DNA of 64,000 nucleotides, taken from Monodelphis domestica (Eukaryota; Chordata; Mammalia; Didelphimorphia; Didelphidae). The notes beneath the pieces are model-generated. The model did no database searches. It was given only the letters and a program-made list of their open reading frames with translations, and was not told the DNA's origin. A program made the translations under genes and the position numbers. The stretch is from the NCBI RefSeq assembly GCF_027887165.1, contig NC_077227.1, positions 442,015,895-442,079,894 on the forward strand. The letters are read 5' to 3'. This document shows positions 1 to 11,690 of the stretch, piece after piece; positions within the stretch are counted from its first letter, which is position 1; the number at the start of each line of letters is the position of its first letter.

Positions 1-512
1 TGGTATATGTTGGTGATGGAATACTATTGTGCTAAAAGGAATAATAAAGTGGAGAAGTTCCATGGAGACTGGAACAACCTCCAGGAAGTGATGCAGAGCG
101 AGAGGAGCAGAACCAGAACATTGTACACAGAGACTAATACACTGTGGTATAATCGAACATAATGGACTTCTCCATTAGTGGCGGTGTAATGTCCCTGAAC
201 AACTTACAGGGATCCAGGAGAAAAAAACACCATTCATAAGCAAAGGATAAACTATGGGAGTGGAAACACCGAGAAAAAGCAACTGCCTGAATACAGAGGT
301 TGAGGGGACATGACAGAGGATAGACTCTAAATGAACACTCTAATGCAAATACTATCAACAAAGCAATGGGTTCAAATCAAGAAAACATCTAATGCCCAGT
401 GGACTTACGCGTCGGCTATGGGGGGTGGGGGGGGGAGGAAAAGAAAATGATCTATGTCTTTAACGAATAATGCTTGGAAATGATCAAATAAAATATATTT
501 TTAAAAAAAAAA
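1..512 (+). mobile_element. L1 LINE, 3' end (entered from left edge)
   Basis: The first ~110 bases encode the last part of marsupial L1 ORF2 (WYMLVMEYYCAK-like residues). The L1 3' UTR follows, with a G-rich tract at about 421-436, an AATAAA-like segment near 488 and an A-rich tail to about 512. The same 3' UTR recurs at 16149, 30233 and 35780. The element starts outside the window, so its full length is unknown. Confidence 0.9.
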
Positions 513-1068
513 CAAAAAAAAAATAAAAAAAAAATAAAAAATTAAAGCAAGGCAAAATTCCATGATCTTGGATGCCATTTCTCAACCTCATGTGTCCAGC
601 CTTTTCACACAGACTACTTCTAAGAAAGAGAAAGTAATAGGATAAAAATAATGCAGCAATAATTCTTAAGCCTCTATTTTTCATTCTGAATTAATAGGCC
701 TGGGGGCCAAAACCCTAAAACAAAATCAAAGGTGAGTCTTTACAAGTTCCTTCTGAATAAAGTAACAACCTTCTAGGGAGCAGTCTGGATGCTCCTCACT
801 TTCAGCTACTTCCTTTTCCTCCTGCTTCTCTCTGCTTCCCTCTCCTTCCCTACACTCTCTCGACCTTCCTACCCATTTGTTTTTATGCCATATCCAGACA
901 GAGTAAGCTTCAAAGATAGTGGTAGCAGGATGGTAAGTTGGTCTGATGACCAGTCCCATTTAAGGAGCTGCCCTGGTCAGGACAGGACCAGGAACTGTTG
1001 GAGGTGAGTTTTGATCCCAGAGCTTTCTGACTCTAAGGCCAGGCCTTTCTCCATTGAACTTGCTGGTT
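513..1068. other. Unassigned sequence
   Basis: No gene or recognisable repeat. It includes a pyrimidine-rich stretch near 800-860. Short open frames on both strands lack any recognisable domain. Confidence 0.5.
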
Positions 1069-1655
1069 ATAAAGGACTTTCACATCTGATCCTGGCATTT
1101 AAGACCCTCGAGAATCTGACTCCAACTCATCTTTCCAGCTTTATCCCATCCTAGTCACCTTTAAGTATTCCAAATTCCAGGCCATATGAGCTTGTCTCTG
1201 TCTCCATACTTTTCCTTTTCTCAGACTGCTGTCTTCTATCTCCATGCCTTTGTTCATATAATAATAGCTAGCATTTATACAGGCTTTACAAATATTATTT
1301 CATTTGATTCTCACAACAATCCTAAGAGTAGAAATTATCACAGCTCCATTTTATAGATAAGGAAACTGAGGCAGACAAAGATTAAGTGACTATCTCAGAA
1401 TCCACAATTTAGTTTCTGAAGTAGGATTTGAACTCAGGCCTTCTTGACTCCAGCCAGGGCCAACACACTTTCTGCTTTACTACTTCATCTCCATTTTCAG
1501 AAATCCCTTTCTTCCTTCAAGGATGGATTTAGACACCTTCTCCAGAAAGACTTCCAAGACCCCACAAGCTGAAAGTAACCTCTCCTTCTTAAAACCAGCA
1601 CTTTGCCTAAACCTCTCCTTTGCACTTATCTCACTCTCCTCAGGTAAAACAGCTA
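1069..1655 (+). mobile_element. L2 LINE 3' region, split by a MIR
   Basis: The segments 1069-1256 and 1498-1655 resemble the L2 3' region (tissue-like phrases 'gcatttaagaccctc..aatctgactccaac' and 'ccttcaaggatgg..ttagacacc'). A minus-strand MIR sits between them, so the L2 is the older element. Identified by eye from the family pattern. Confidence 0.65.
1257..1497 (-). mobile_element. MIR/Ther-1 SINE
   Basis: This is the reverse-complement MIR pattern: 'tagctagcatttata', then 'ctcacaacaatcct', then 'gataaggaaactgaggca', ending in a B-box-like region. It interrupts the surrounding L2. Confidence 0.8.
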
Positions 1656-1915
1656 AGTGGTGTAGTAGATAACTGCAGGATTAAAATCAGGATGATTCAT
1701 CTTTCTCATTTCAAATCTGGCTTCAGATACTTATTAGCTGTGTTCTTGAGCAGTCACTTAACCCTGTCTGCCTCAGTTCTTCATCTGTAAAATGAGCTAG
1801 AGAAGGAAATGGCAAACCATTCCAGTATTTTTGCCAAGAAATCTATATGGATAGTATGGACCATGAAGTCATGAAGAGTCATACATGACTGAATGACTGA
1901 ACAACAACAATAGCA
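1645..1915 (+). mobile_element. MAR1-type SINE
   Basis: It has a tRNA-type head, the core 'aaaatgagctagagaaggaa' and 'ggcaaaccattccagtattt'. The tail runs 'catgactgaatgactgaaca', which resembles the BovB/RTE 3' end, suggesting RTE-driven mobilisation. Confidence 0.8.
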
Positions 1916-2966
1916 CAAAAAAAGGACAGTAGACTAGATGATATCTAGGCCTAAACCAAATTCTAAAAATTGATAATACTTATTCAGCTCACTCTTTGGA
2001 ACCACGTTTCTCCAGAGAAAGTACCACACTCTTGCAGCAGCTGAGAATGCTGACTAAGTGAAGGTATATAGGCAGAAGCTGAACTAGGAGAGACTGAGAG
2101 AGGCGACTAAGAGAAAGTAGAGAGGACACAAGAGAGAAAAGGAAAATACAAGGCAAGGGAAGAGAAAGAGAAGAGGAAATTAATAAGAGGGGCCTAAGAG
2201 GGAAAGAAAAAAAATAAGAATAATAACTATCTCAAGGTTGTTGTGAGAACACAGAGAGATAATAAATGTGGAAGAATGAGCTGATTGAGTAAATCAATCA
2301 ATCCCAATAAAATCAAGTGGAAACATGGCCAATATCTATCCAGGTGAAAAAAATCTAAATTATAGGCTTTAGTTTCAATCAATTTATCAATCACAGACTT
2401 TATAAACTAAATGCAAATAGCCCTTGGGAACTGAGGTTGCACACAAACCTTGAATAGATAGACTGAGGAAACTACAACTATGCCCCAAGGATCATATATA
2501 ACACTCCAAGCTAGTTGGGAACCAGAATTATTCCAGAAATTGGAGCAAATGTTGCATTCCAGGGAAACCTCTGAGGAGAAATCACCTGGGGAAGAAGCCT
2601 CAGCTCCAGCTTTTGCCAAGGTGTCCTTCTTCTCTTCCCCCATTTTGGTCAAAGGAAGACCTTAAAAGACTTAAAGGATCCAGAAGGTTTTGGACTTCTC
2701 TTCTTCCCAAGGGTATCTATCACCATATTCCCAAAGACAACAGCAGTAAGGTGGGAATATCTTCATTGGGGGCCAAGTATAAACTGGATGCAGATTTAGA
2801 ACTCTACAAAGAGCTGAGGAAAGAAGCTATACCATACCATAAGGCAACTTCTTGAGCACCCTACAACAGAGAAGGGGAAAGGCTTCCAGAAATTAGGAGT
2901 CGTCCCTATGCCACCTAAGTTTTCTAAGCTCGAGCCCATTTTCTCTGAGATTCTTTTATAAGACTA
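1916..2966. other. Unassigned sequence with purine-rich stretch
   Basis: Purine-rich (GA/AAG) around 2090-2215. There are small MIR-core-like scraps near 1930-1980 and 2230-2275. Short open frames at 2480-2855 have no recognisable domain, so I do not call a gene. Confidence 0.4.
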
Positions 2967-3720
2967 TGTTAGAGACTAGAGAAGTTTAAACTAACTAAAT
3001 TGATTCTAAACAATAATTATGGGGGAAATAAACTAATGGGGCTCATGAGCTATAGCACTAGAAAGATAACTCAACCTCTACAGAGAATGAAAGTTGAGGT
3101 AAGCACCTCAGATCATGCCTTATGTCATGTTAAAGGGATTTTCTTAATCTCGATCTGTCTCTTTAAGAGCAGAAGTCTTTCTAAGTAAGAGTAGCACAGC
3201 TGAGAAGAGTTCTGATAGGCTTTTGAGAGAGAGCTGAAGATTCTGTTACCTAGGAGATGAGGAAGATAGATAAGGAGAGAGTTGAGGAACTTTTGCCTCT
3301 GGATTCCCTAGAGAGCAGGAGGTCTGTCTCTGTCTCTCAGTCAAGAGACTGACTGGAAGTTTTACTACTGACAGTTGTGATAGAGAAATGGATTTAAGGG
3401 GGTTGTAGGTGATTAATGTTTATTGATTCGCTTAGGTAGGTTGGTAGTGAATATACTTCTAGGTAGAAGTAGTGTAGATACGTTAGGCCTGGTCTGCCAG
3501 GCAGAAGAATCTGTCCTTGAAGACAGAGATGGGCTTTTTTTTTTTAAGAAACTTTAGGTAGGATTAGGATTTTAAGTATAGTCATAAGGTAGAAGAGTAA
3601 TAGTCTCACTTGTCTCCTTTCTGTTTTTTTATCTGAACTTCTTCTAAATTAAACTTAGTGTTTCATAAAACTGCTTTCCTCACTTTGTTGTCAAACTCCT
3701 ACCAAAATTAACCCTTAACA
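2967..3720 (+). mobile_element. Possible solo LTR of an endogenous retrovirus-like element (fossil)
   Basis: It begins TGTTAGAG and ends CCCTTAACA, with an ATTAAA-type signal at about 3648 and a T-rich region ahead of the 3' end, as expected for an LTR. No matching short target duplication was found, so the 5' boundary is uncertain. No internal retroviral sequence is attached. Confidence 0.45.
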
Positions 3721-5360
3721 ATTGGGAGAATACAGCTCCAGACTGTGTTCTATATATGAAGCACTTTCAAATCCTTAAAATACTTTATAAATGTTAATTA
3801 TTGTTATAATTATTATCTCTGAGATCCTTTACAATTCTAAAATTCACTAGCAAACTTCTCTTTATTGAGCCCTAGTTTCCCCAGAAGTAAAATGAGAAGG
3901 TTGGACTCTAGAGTGCTTATACTTTCCTTTAGCCTGGACAATAAGTCCTAAATCAGTTGCATCTCTATGCCATCTTGAGTCTTAATAATCTCACCTGTGT
4001 CTCTAATCAGCTTTCCAAATGAATTGACTTACTAATTGTTCCCAGATTGGAAATGTGGACTCTACGTGTCTTTCTGGATCAATAACATCTGTCTTAGATT
4101 GCTAACTTCAAGATTAGAATTAGCCTCTATCTTTTAACTTTCTACTAGACTGGAAACTTCACAAGGTTAGAGACAGTGTCTTCTCTAAACTTTCCCAGCA
4201 CCCTTTATGTATCTCTGTACAGTGGAGGTTCTTAAGAAATGTTATTCCAGATGAAGTGAATAAAGGCTTTATGATAATAATGAGCTGGAAGAGAAAGGTA
4301 TCTGTGTTCATTCAGAGCCCTGCTCCAAGAGCACAATGATTTCCTAGATAGACTGCAGTGAAGGGGCAAGAGGAGTTACAGAAATGCATATTCACTAGTT
4401 TCAAGAAGATCTATCAGGATTTTCCTACCCCCAAACATGACATGATAGCTTTTTTGTTTTGGGGGGTTAGGGGGGTGTCTTGCTTTCCAGAAAGGCAGCA
4501 AAACTACTTGGGGTCTAAGGCCCAAGATAAACCTCCCTTGATCAGCTGCATGATTGGCATAGCTTGCTGGGCACCAAAGGGCATAAAAAACTCATTCATG
4601 TTGAGTTGCAGCCCATCAGATTTGGTAGATGACCAAGTGAATCACTATACCCTGATAAACAGACTAAATGGCTTCCTTGTGTAGGGAGGGGAACCAAAAC
4701 TACCTGGCTTGACTGATACAATCAGCTTGATGAAGATGTTCTCTTTGTAAGTAAACCTCCTTTTATTAACTGTTGAATGGCCCCCAAATGCTTCATTTTA
4801 TTCCAACACTGAACCTAAACTACAAGGGAATGGGATTGATCCAATGCTTCGTGCAGTGCCTGACCATTTGGTAGGCATTTAATACATGGTTATTGATTGG
4901 TTGGTTTGGGCCTATCTCTAACAAATTGCTGTCTTCAAAGAATGAAAAATCTATTCTCTCCTTTCCAGCTGTGAGGTTTCAAAGTTATAATTCTGTCATT
5001 ATTTCGAAATACTTTTTCTGGGTCTTTGGACAGTTGATGAAGCAAAGATTGAAGAGAAAATAATTCAAGTGAATGGCTGCTAGTGGTGTTAGAAAGCAGT
5101 TTTCTCCACCTGTGGGCATCATTAATACACTCTTCCCTTTCCCAAAACAAGTCTACTCTCTGAGGCAACTCCACAGCTCTCTTCAGTTATTATTAGGACA
5201 TATGTGACAAAATATGTGCAGAAAGTGAAATGCCAGGCTCACAAGTTTCTTTTTGTGGAGAGCTGCAGAGGGAAATGCTGATGCTGTGAAAAAAAAGATA
5301 TGATAAAATTTATTTTTAAAAAAAGAAAATAAAGGACCTGGAAGTTTATCAGATAAAGGC
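3721..5360. other. Mostly unassigned; MIR and L2 scraps
   Basis: A MIR 3' scrap lies at about 3750-3815. An L2-like tail lies at about 4140-4262 ('agactggaaacttcacaagg' through an aagaaatgtt ending). The rest shows no recognisable gene or repeat. Confidence 0.4.
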
Positions 5361-5578
5361 CCTATTCAATCCAACAAACATCCATTCAACAAGTACCTAC
5401 TGCATGCCAGACACAAAAGGATACAATGACCAAAGTAAAAATACTCCTTGCCTTCAAGGGCTTTCATTCTGGAGAGATACAACTTGTACTCAGAGAAGCA
5501 AATACAAAATATGAGAAGCAATATAGTGGACAAAGTGTGGGGGCTGGAGTCACAAGACCTTAGTTCAAATTCCAGCTC
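5361..5578 (+). mobile_element. Ancient interspersed repeat remnant plus MIR head
   Basis: 5361-5500 matches a mammal-wide old repeat pattern ('caacaagtacctactgcatg' followed by 'ccttcaagggctttcattct'). A MIR-like head at 5521-5578 ('ctggagtcacaagacctt', 'ttcaaattccagct') breaks off exactly where a 7SL-like sequence begins. Confidence 0.55.
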
Positions 5579-5692
5579 GGCTGGGCATGCTGGTTGGTAC
5601 ATGCTTGTTATTTCTTCTCCGAGGGAGGCTTCTGAAGCTGGTGGATTGCTTGAGTTTGGGAGTTTTGAACTAAGGTGCGCTAAGCCAATTGG
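5579..5692 (+). pseudogene. 7SL RNA-derived fragment
   Basis: It follows the 5' domain of signal-recognition-particle 7SL RNA in order: GGCTGGGCATG..GG, then GGGAGGCTTCTGAAGCTGG, GGATTGCTTGAG, GGAGTTTTGAAC, and GGTGCGCTAAGCCAATTGG. The matching 7SL blocks are GGGAGGCTGAGGCTGG, GGATCGCTTGAG, GGAGTTCTGGGC and TAGTGCGCTATGCCGATCGG. It is diverged and only about 114 bp, so it is a non-functional fragment and not an SRP RNA gene. It is joined directly to a MIR head on its left. Confidence 0.75.
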
Positions 5693-5774
5693 CCCCATGA
5701 ACTTTCTGTAGTAATGAAATGCTATAAGTAAAATCATCACCAATGAATCAAGAGCAGCCAAACAAATTATTACG

Positions 5775-6175
5775 TATAAATGGGATGGAATACTATTTCA
5801 TTATAAGAAGTGATGACTATGGAGAATTAAGAGATATATGAGAAAAACTGTCTGAATTACTAGAGTGAAGAAAGGACAGCCAAGAGAAAAATTATGCACA
5901 AAAACTACAATAATGTAAGTGAAAAGAAGGCTAAAGCACATTAGAACTCAGGACAAAGGTAATTACCAATCTTGGTTCCAAGGTGGGGAACAGGTTCAGA
6001 ATATTGGATATATTGGGAGGTGTGATCATAGAGGTTTTTTATCTGTTTGTTTTTTGCTTTCAGCCTGCCTTTTTTCTTCATTACAAGGGAAGGTTCTACT
6101 GGGGGAGGAGGACAAGGAGTTAATTAGAAAGTATCAGTGATAGAAGAATAAAAAGTATCAACAAACATTTTAAAA
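5775..6175 (+). mobile_element. Old L1 LINE 3' remnant
   Basis: It starts with the ORF2-tail pattern 'gggatggaatactatttc' and continues through a degraded 3' region rich in gaaaa/aagaa, with 'gggggaggaggacaagg' near 6100. It is diverged; boundaries are approximate. Confidence 0.5.
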
Positions 6176-6420
6176 ATATTACCTAAATTTAATCAAGGTA
6201 AACTCTATTGATAATAACAACTTTGTCAAAAGGGGAAATTAAATTAGCTTAAAATTACCAATTCTTTTTTTAAAATATTGCCGAAGCACTTATATGAAAA
6301 ATTAATCCATTTGATTTTAAATATGTCCTGTCATAATGACTTAAAATCAGCAGAAAGACAATATGAAAAACTTAAGAAGGAAAGTTACAAAGGATGAAGT
6401 TGTGAAAGAATAAAAATGGT

Positions 6421-6624
6421 TGGGGCAGCTGGGTAGTTCAGTGGATTGAGAGCCAGGCCTAGAGATGGGAGGTCCTAGGTTCAAATCTGGCCTCAGACAC
6501 ATCCCAGCTGTGTGACCCTGGGCAAGTCACTTAACCCCCATTGCCCAGCCCTTACCAGTATTCTGCTTTGGAACCAATAAACAGTATTGATTCCAAGATG
6601 GAAGGTAAAGGTTTAAAAAAAAAT
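6421..6624 (+). mobile_element. WSINE1-like marsupial SINE
   Basis: Near full length: GGGGCAGCTGGGTAG head, A/B-box-like region, 'tgtgaccctgggcaagtcac', 'ccttggaac..aataaac' third section and A-rich tail. A perfect 12-bp target duplication, AATAAAAATGGT, lies at 6409-6420 and 6625-6636. Confidence 0.93.
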
Positions 6625-6974
6625 AATAAAAATGGTGCAGTAGACATCAACAACATACCTGATTTTACCCTGTCATGGATAATCTGGGAAAAGAAGTAAA
6701 TGGGATACTAATTAAATAGTAGGTGATACTTAATTGGGAATTGAAAATACTGGTGGGAACCAGTGGTTTATACATTCAATATGGAAAACTAAATGAGAAA
6801 GCAGGAAATTGCACCATTAAAAAACCCAAGGTAATACATTAAAATTTAGATTTTGTCCGAGATAATAAGTCTTTGACACATTTGAAAACATGACACATGA
6901 TTAGCAATCTTATTACTTTTGTGACCATGCTTTGTTGTGTATGTATGAATGTATATATATATATATAACATATA

Positions 6975-7130
6975 GATAGCTGGATGGTACGGTAGATAAA
7001 GTTCAGGCCTAGAGTCAAGACAACTTCTCTCCCAGAGTTGAAATCTGGCTTCAGACGCTTACTATTTGTGTGACCCTGGGCAAGTCACTTAGCCTGTCCG
7101 CCACAGTTTCATCATCTGAATGTAAGAGAC
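6975..7130 (+). mobile_element. MAR1-type SINE, partial
   Basis: It has a 'agctggatggtacggtagat' head, 'gaaatctggcttcagacg' and 'gtgtgaccctgggcaagtca', then a 'ttcatcatctgaatgtaa' stretch. The RTE-like tail is missing. Confidence 0.65.
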
Positions 7131-8084
7131 TTACATTCCTCAAGGGAACCAGGTCCTCCCTTACTCTCTCCCTACTTCTCTCTTCAAAGAAAAGAGCATC
7201 GTTTAAGTTATATCCTAAGGAACGCACAGAAGATTCTTGGAGATGGGTGAACAAGGGGTTCCTTCTCTCTCTTAGTCAGGTTGAAAACCTCTGTGTTTAT
7301 GATGACTACAGGAGGCTTCTGCCAAGAGAACATTAGGAAAATTGTTATCCTTTGAAACCAGATCTGGAAAACCTGCTCTTGTGATATTGCAGTGGGAGAT
7401 TTTCGGCTCTGTGTACAATTATATCAATCACTTATGCCAGTCTATGAAGTCCAGGCCAGTTTTCCTCTCACTCAGACATTGCTGAACAACCCCAAAAAAG
7501 GCAAGAAGGATTTCTCCCCAGTTCATGTGGTGGAAACTGTTCTGTTTTTGCCTTTCCGGGGGTAGGAGGGAACAGCGGTGACCTGATACCCTAAAATACT
7601 TTTATCCCATAGCTGTATCTCCTAGAAGTACCCAGTCAGCTTTGGGCAATTTTTCCTTCCTGTCCCTAAAGCTTAGAAAAAGGAAGGTTGATGACCTTAT
7701 TGACAGAGTTGGCCCTTGGGAAAGGCAAATACCTATGTAGTTTGACTGAAGGGTTACCTAAAATGCTCATCTGGCTCCCTGGCTTGTTACTGTGTAAAGA
7801 GTCCATCATTAAAGCTGCACCTTTTGGTTAAGGCATTACATCTCCATAAGGTAGCTATTTCACCTGCATTAGCCCATTAACAACTTAGTTGGAAGTAGTA
7901 TGCCAGATTGGGTACAAAGTGGGGTTCTGAGAGAATAGGCCGTTTGCCTGGAACGTTTTGATCTATTGGAAAGAGAAGTTTAGCTCTCATCCTTCTACTC
8001 CTTTCTCTCCCTCCTTAAGAAAGAAGCTAGCTTTGGCTTATCTTCTTTTGACCTAGGAAATCTTTTTTTCCCTAAACTTACCAA
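7131..8084. other. Unassigned sequence
   Basis: No recognisable gene or repeat. Short open frames near 7070-7336 begin inside the preceding SINE and have no recognisable domain. Confidence 0.45.
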
Positions 8085-8428
8085 TGATTTTTATTTATTT
8101 ATTTAAACTCTTTTCTTTTAGAAAATTTTAGAAAATTAGAAAATTTAGTCAATTTAGAACATTATTCTTTGGTTACAATAATCACATTATTTTCCTCCCT
8201 TCCCTCCCCCCACCCTACCCATAGCTGACATTTCATTGGATATTACATGTGTCCTTTATCAGAACCCATTTCCATGTTGTTGGTGTTTGCAACAGGATGT
8301 TCATTTAGAGTCTACATCCCCAACCATATCCCCTCGACCCAGGTAATCAAGCAGTTGTTTTTCTTCTGTGTTTCTGCTCCCACAGTTTTTCCTCTGAATT
8401 TGGATAGTGTTCTTTCTCATAAACTAGG
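8085..8428 (-). mobile_element. L1 LINE 3' UTR, 5'-truncated
   Basis: The reverse complement carries the marsupial L1 3' UTR blocks: 'ctctaaatgaacatcc', 'caacaacatggaaatgggtt', 'ggacacatgtaatatcc', then a G-rich tract (here C-rich at 8205-8212). Confidence 0.85.
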
Positions 8429-9436
8429 AAATCTTTAAAAGCAAGCTGACATTTCACTCTACAGCAGTTCAAGCCTTCTGTAGATTAAGCAACTAATTGT
8501 CCTGTCTTTGTTGAAGAAGATGGCTATGCCAGGGTCTCTTGCTGATGGGATGGAGTGAGGCAAAGGCACTATACCATAAGTTCCAGCCATAATGGATGTC
8601 TGGGCAGAGATGCTTCTTTAGAAGTTGAGGACTATATGCCAATCTAGTTTGCTTATTAACTGATAGGCAAATCTTCCCCCACCAAGCTAAGCCCAGTCAT
8701 CCAGAAAGTTATTAAGCAAGAGTCAAGGTTCTGCCAGAATGAAACCAAGAAATGCATGTGGGGAAAAGCCTGTAATTAGAATTGACTCCTCTGAGTGAAG
8801 AGTGATGGAAATTTAAATTACAGGCCATACTCAGTTAAATCATATTCATACTGGTAGGGATGAAAATGCCCCAAATTATATTGTTCTGCATCGTTCACAT
8901 TCCCATTACTAGTGAGAACTTTCATATGTAATTTATCTAACATATAATCATCTTTCACAATGAGCAGGTGACTCTTTGTCACGATGAATTGAATGGACTG
9001 TGAGTGACACCTAAGAAAACCAAAATAGGTCATAAATATATTGTTGTAGCTGACTGGCTCCTAAAAAGCCAGAGTTACTCCTTAAATCCATCAACAAGTC
9101 TTTACTGAGGACTTCCGGGTGCCCCCTTCTCACCCCTGCCACCAGTGATCTCAATACTAAAGAAGAAACAGACTTAAGACTTGGCCCCTGTGTATAGAAA
9201 ACTAAATCAAAGAAATTCTGTACTGCTGAACAAACAAACCATAATATATTTTACTTTTAGTCTTTAAGAGGCAATAATGACTTGAGAAGCAATGTTTTAT
9301 TTACTAATTATGTAATTTGAATATGTAAAAAAAAAAAAGCCCTCAGTCTGGCTGAGGAGAAAAGAGAACACACACAAGCAGCAACAGTAAATAAGTGGGA
9401 AGAAGGTAGGTTCCTTCATTCATTCAAGAAACTCTT
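8429..9436. other. Unassigned sequence
   Basis: No recognisable gene or repeat apart from an A-run near 9327. Confidence 0.4.
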
Positions 9437-9625
9437 AATATGCTGTCACTGGAAGGCCTGGGTTCAAGTCTTAGCTCTAAGGCTCACTAACCAGGTGACT
9501 ATGCTTCTCTAACCTTTTGTCCTCCTTATCTGCAGAATGTGAATAGTGTTGCCTTTTTCATGGGAAGCAATGAGGGAGGAGAGCATTTTGTTGAGGGAAA
9601 AACTATCAAATTAGTTGTTATTTTA
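9437..9625 (+). mobile_element. MIR/Ther-1 SINE, diverged
   Basis: It shows 'ggcctgggttcaagtcttag', 'aaccaggtgact' and 'tccttatctgcagaatg', in plus-strand MIR order. It is strongly diverged. Confidence 0.55.
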
Positions 9626-10250
9626 AAAGTTGAGATAAAGCAGGATCCTTGCCCTCCTGGAGTTTATAATTCAGTAGGGGAATAAGGCATGAGTACAAGT
9701 AGTTATGCCACACAGTAACTCAGAAAGTTATAAAGCAAAATGCTGTATGAAATCCATGAGCCTTGCCGCCATGAGAAATTGAAGGAAAGTTTCATGGAGA
9801 AGGTGACATTTCAGGGGAGTTTTTTTTTTAAGCCTTTGCCGTCTATCTTCCTATTAATTCTAAGATAGAAGAGCAGCAAGGAAGGGCTAAGCAGTGGGAG
9901 ATAAGTGGCTTTCCCAGGGACACACATCTAGGAGGTCTGAAGTCAGATTTGAACTTGGGTCATCCTGACTCCATGCCTGTTGCTCTATCCACTGTGTTAA
10001 CTTTCCATCCCTCTGGTGAGTTCTAAAAGACAAATGAAAATTCAATAGGCAAAGAGGCAAGAGGGCATTCCAGGCATAAGGAAGGAGAGAGCACAGGGTT
10101 TGCTCAGGGAGCAGATAGTCAGCTATTCTGACTGGGATATAGAATAATATAAGGCTAGATGGGTAGAATAGCTCCAGAAGGTGGAGAACCTTAAATGCCA
10201 GGCCAAGAAACCTAAACTTTACTTAGTGATTGCTAGGGATTCATGAAGAT
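9626..10250 (+). mobile_element. Ancient mammal-wide repeat remnant, split by a SINE
   Basis: 9635-9824 ('cttgccctcctggagtttat', 'atggagaaggtgacatttca') and 10016-10250 ('gggcattccaggcataagg', 'ccttaaatgccaggccaaga') are two halves of one old repeat. The same pattern appears at 5361 and 40640. I do not name the family. A minus-strand SINE at 9825-10015 divides it. Confidence 0.55.
9825..10015 (-). mobile_element. WSINE1-related SINE, old copy
   Basis: The reverse-strand pattern runs from a T-rich start through 'gtctatcttcctattaattc', 'ggcaagg/agggctaagcagtg', 'agggacacacatctagg' and 'tgaacttgggtcatcctgac'. It is diverged from the younger copies in the window. Confidence 0.7.
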
Positions 10251-10477
10251 GTATGAGTAATATCTACCTTTGACCCAAGGGGTTGCCATGAGCACCAAGA
10301 GGCTACCCTACTGGTGATGAGCTCCTCTGCTCTTAGGTGGATGGGATCAGGCAGACAAGAGATTCAGACTGCTGCTAACATCACACTAGAAGTCCCTCTA
10401 GCATGATAGAACCCATGATCTCCACTAGTGTAGTCTTTGGTTTTTGTTTCTATGTTTCCTTTAACAAAGAATTAATA

Positions 10478-10719
10478 GGGGGCAGCTAGGTAGCTCAATG
10501 TATTGAGAGTCAGACCTAGAGATGGGAGGTCCTGGGTTCAAATCTGGCCTCAGACACTTCCCAGCTGTGTGACCCTGGGCAAATCACTTGATCCCCATAT
10601 TGCCTAGACCTCACTGCTCTTCTGCCTTGGAACCAATACACAGTATTGACTCCAAGATGGAAGCTAAGAGTTTTAAAAATAAACAAATGAATGAATGAAT
10701 AAACAGACAAATAAATAAA
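10478..10719 (+). mobile_element. WSINE1-like marsupial SINE
   Basis: Full-length pattern followed by a tail enriched in (AATG)n and (AAAT)n. A perfect 12-bp target duplication, AAAGAATTAATA, lies at 10466-10477 and 10720-10731. Confidence 0.93.
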
Positions 10720-10731
10720 AAAGAATTAATA

Positions 10732-11526
10732 CAGGTGGAACACTAAATGATTCCTACTTTTCTGCTCCTTGACAAGTCAAACCAGGAGGCAGGGACCGTT
10801 GAATTTTCTCTGCCTTCTCTTTGGCTGTGAGGACCGGTGTGTGCAGTTTTTCTTGAGCCTGGCATCCTTTCATCTGTCTATGAGCAGGAAGTCTTTTATT
10901 TTCTTGGTTTTTCAATGCATGGTGGTGGCAGCATCAGGAAGATGCAGCTGCTCGTGTCTGAGAGGTCAAGCCATGGGAGAGATCCAGAATAGCCTTTAAA
11001 AACCCAGAGCCACCTCCACGCCACCTCAAGGTACGGAAGGATTGTGGAAGTTATGTACATCAAAGGTATGTAAATCAAAGTAAATCATTTTGATTGGCTA
11101 GAGTGCATTTTACAGTATTGAAATAAAAACTGTGTAGCATGTAGGCTACAAGTGTGGTAAGAGTTCATAGGACAAGGGAAGTCAAGGAAGAATAATAAGA
11201 ATAGAGAAAGTTCCAAGGAGAAGGTGGAACTGAGCTAGCTTTGTGCAACATTTGGACAGGCAACACAGAGGGGGATAGAGGTAAAGAAGATGTAAGCAAA
11301 GGAAAAGAGGAAGGCACACCTATGCTTATAGGGTTTTGAGGAGGCTTACCTGGAAGGGTAGTTGGTTGAAAAGAGAGCTGGATTGGTCAAAATATCTGAA
11401 TTATAGGAGGACCATAAGAACATGATAGAGGAGTTTGCAATTGATTTGGCCTGCAATGCAGAGTCAATGAAAGTTCTTCAGTTAGGCAGTATTGTGATTA
11501 AAGCAATGTTAAAAATGGTAGATGGT
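10732..11526. other. Unassigned sequence
   Basis: No gene recognised. 11160-11500 is purine-rich and may hold more of the ancient repeat seen at 9626, but the match is weak. Confidence 0.35.
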
Positions 11527-11690
11527 GGAGAGGGAGAGCTGGGTAGCTCAGTGGATTGAGAGCCAGGCCTAGAGATGGGAGGTCCTAGGTTCAAATCTGG
11601 CCTCAGATACTTCCCAGCTGTGTGACCCTGGGCAAGTCACTTGACCCCCATTGCCTAGCCCTTACAATCTTCCAATTACAGTATTTACTC
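11527..11690 (+). mobile_element. WSINE1-like SINE, 3'-shortened
   Basis: The head and B-box region are clear ('agctgggtagctcagtggat', 'ctgtgtgaccctgggcaagt'). The copy degenerates after 'ttgcctagcccttac' and runs into a MIR. Confidence 0.85.

Noticed and set aside
2407-2855. Cluster of short frames on both strands, considered as a processed pseudogene
   Set aside because: No residues resembling a known protein family, no poly(A) and no target duplication seen.
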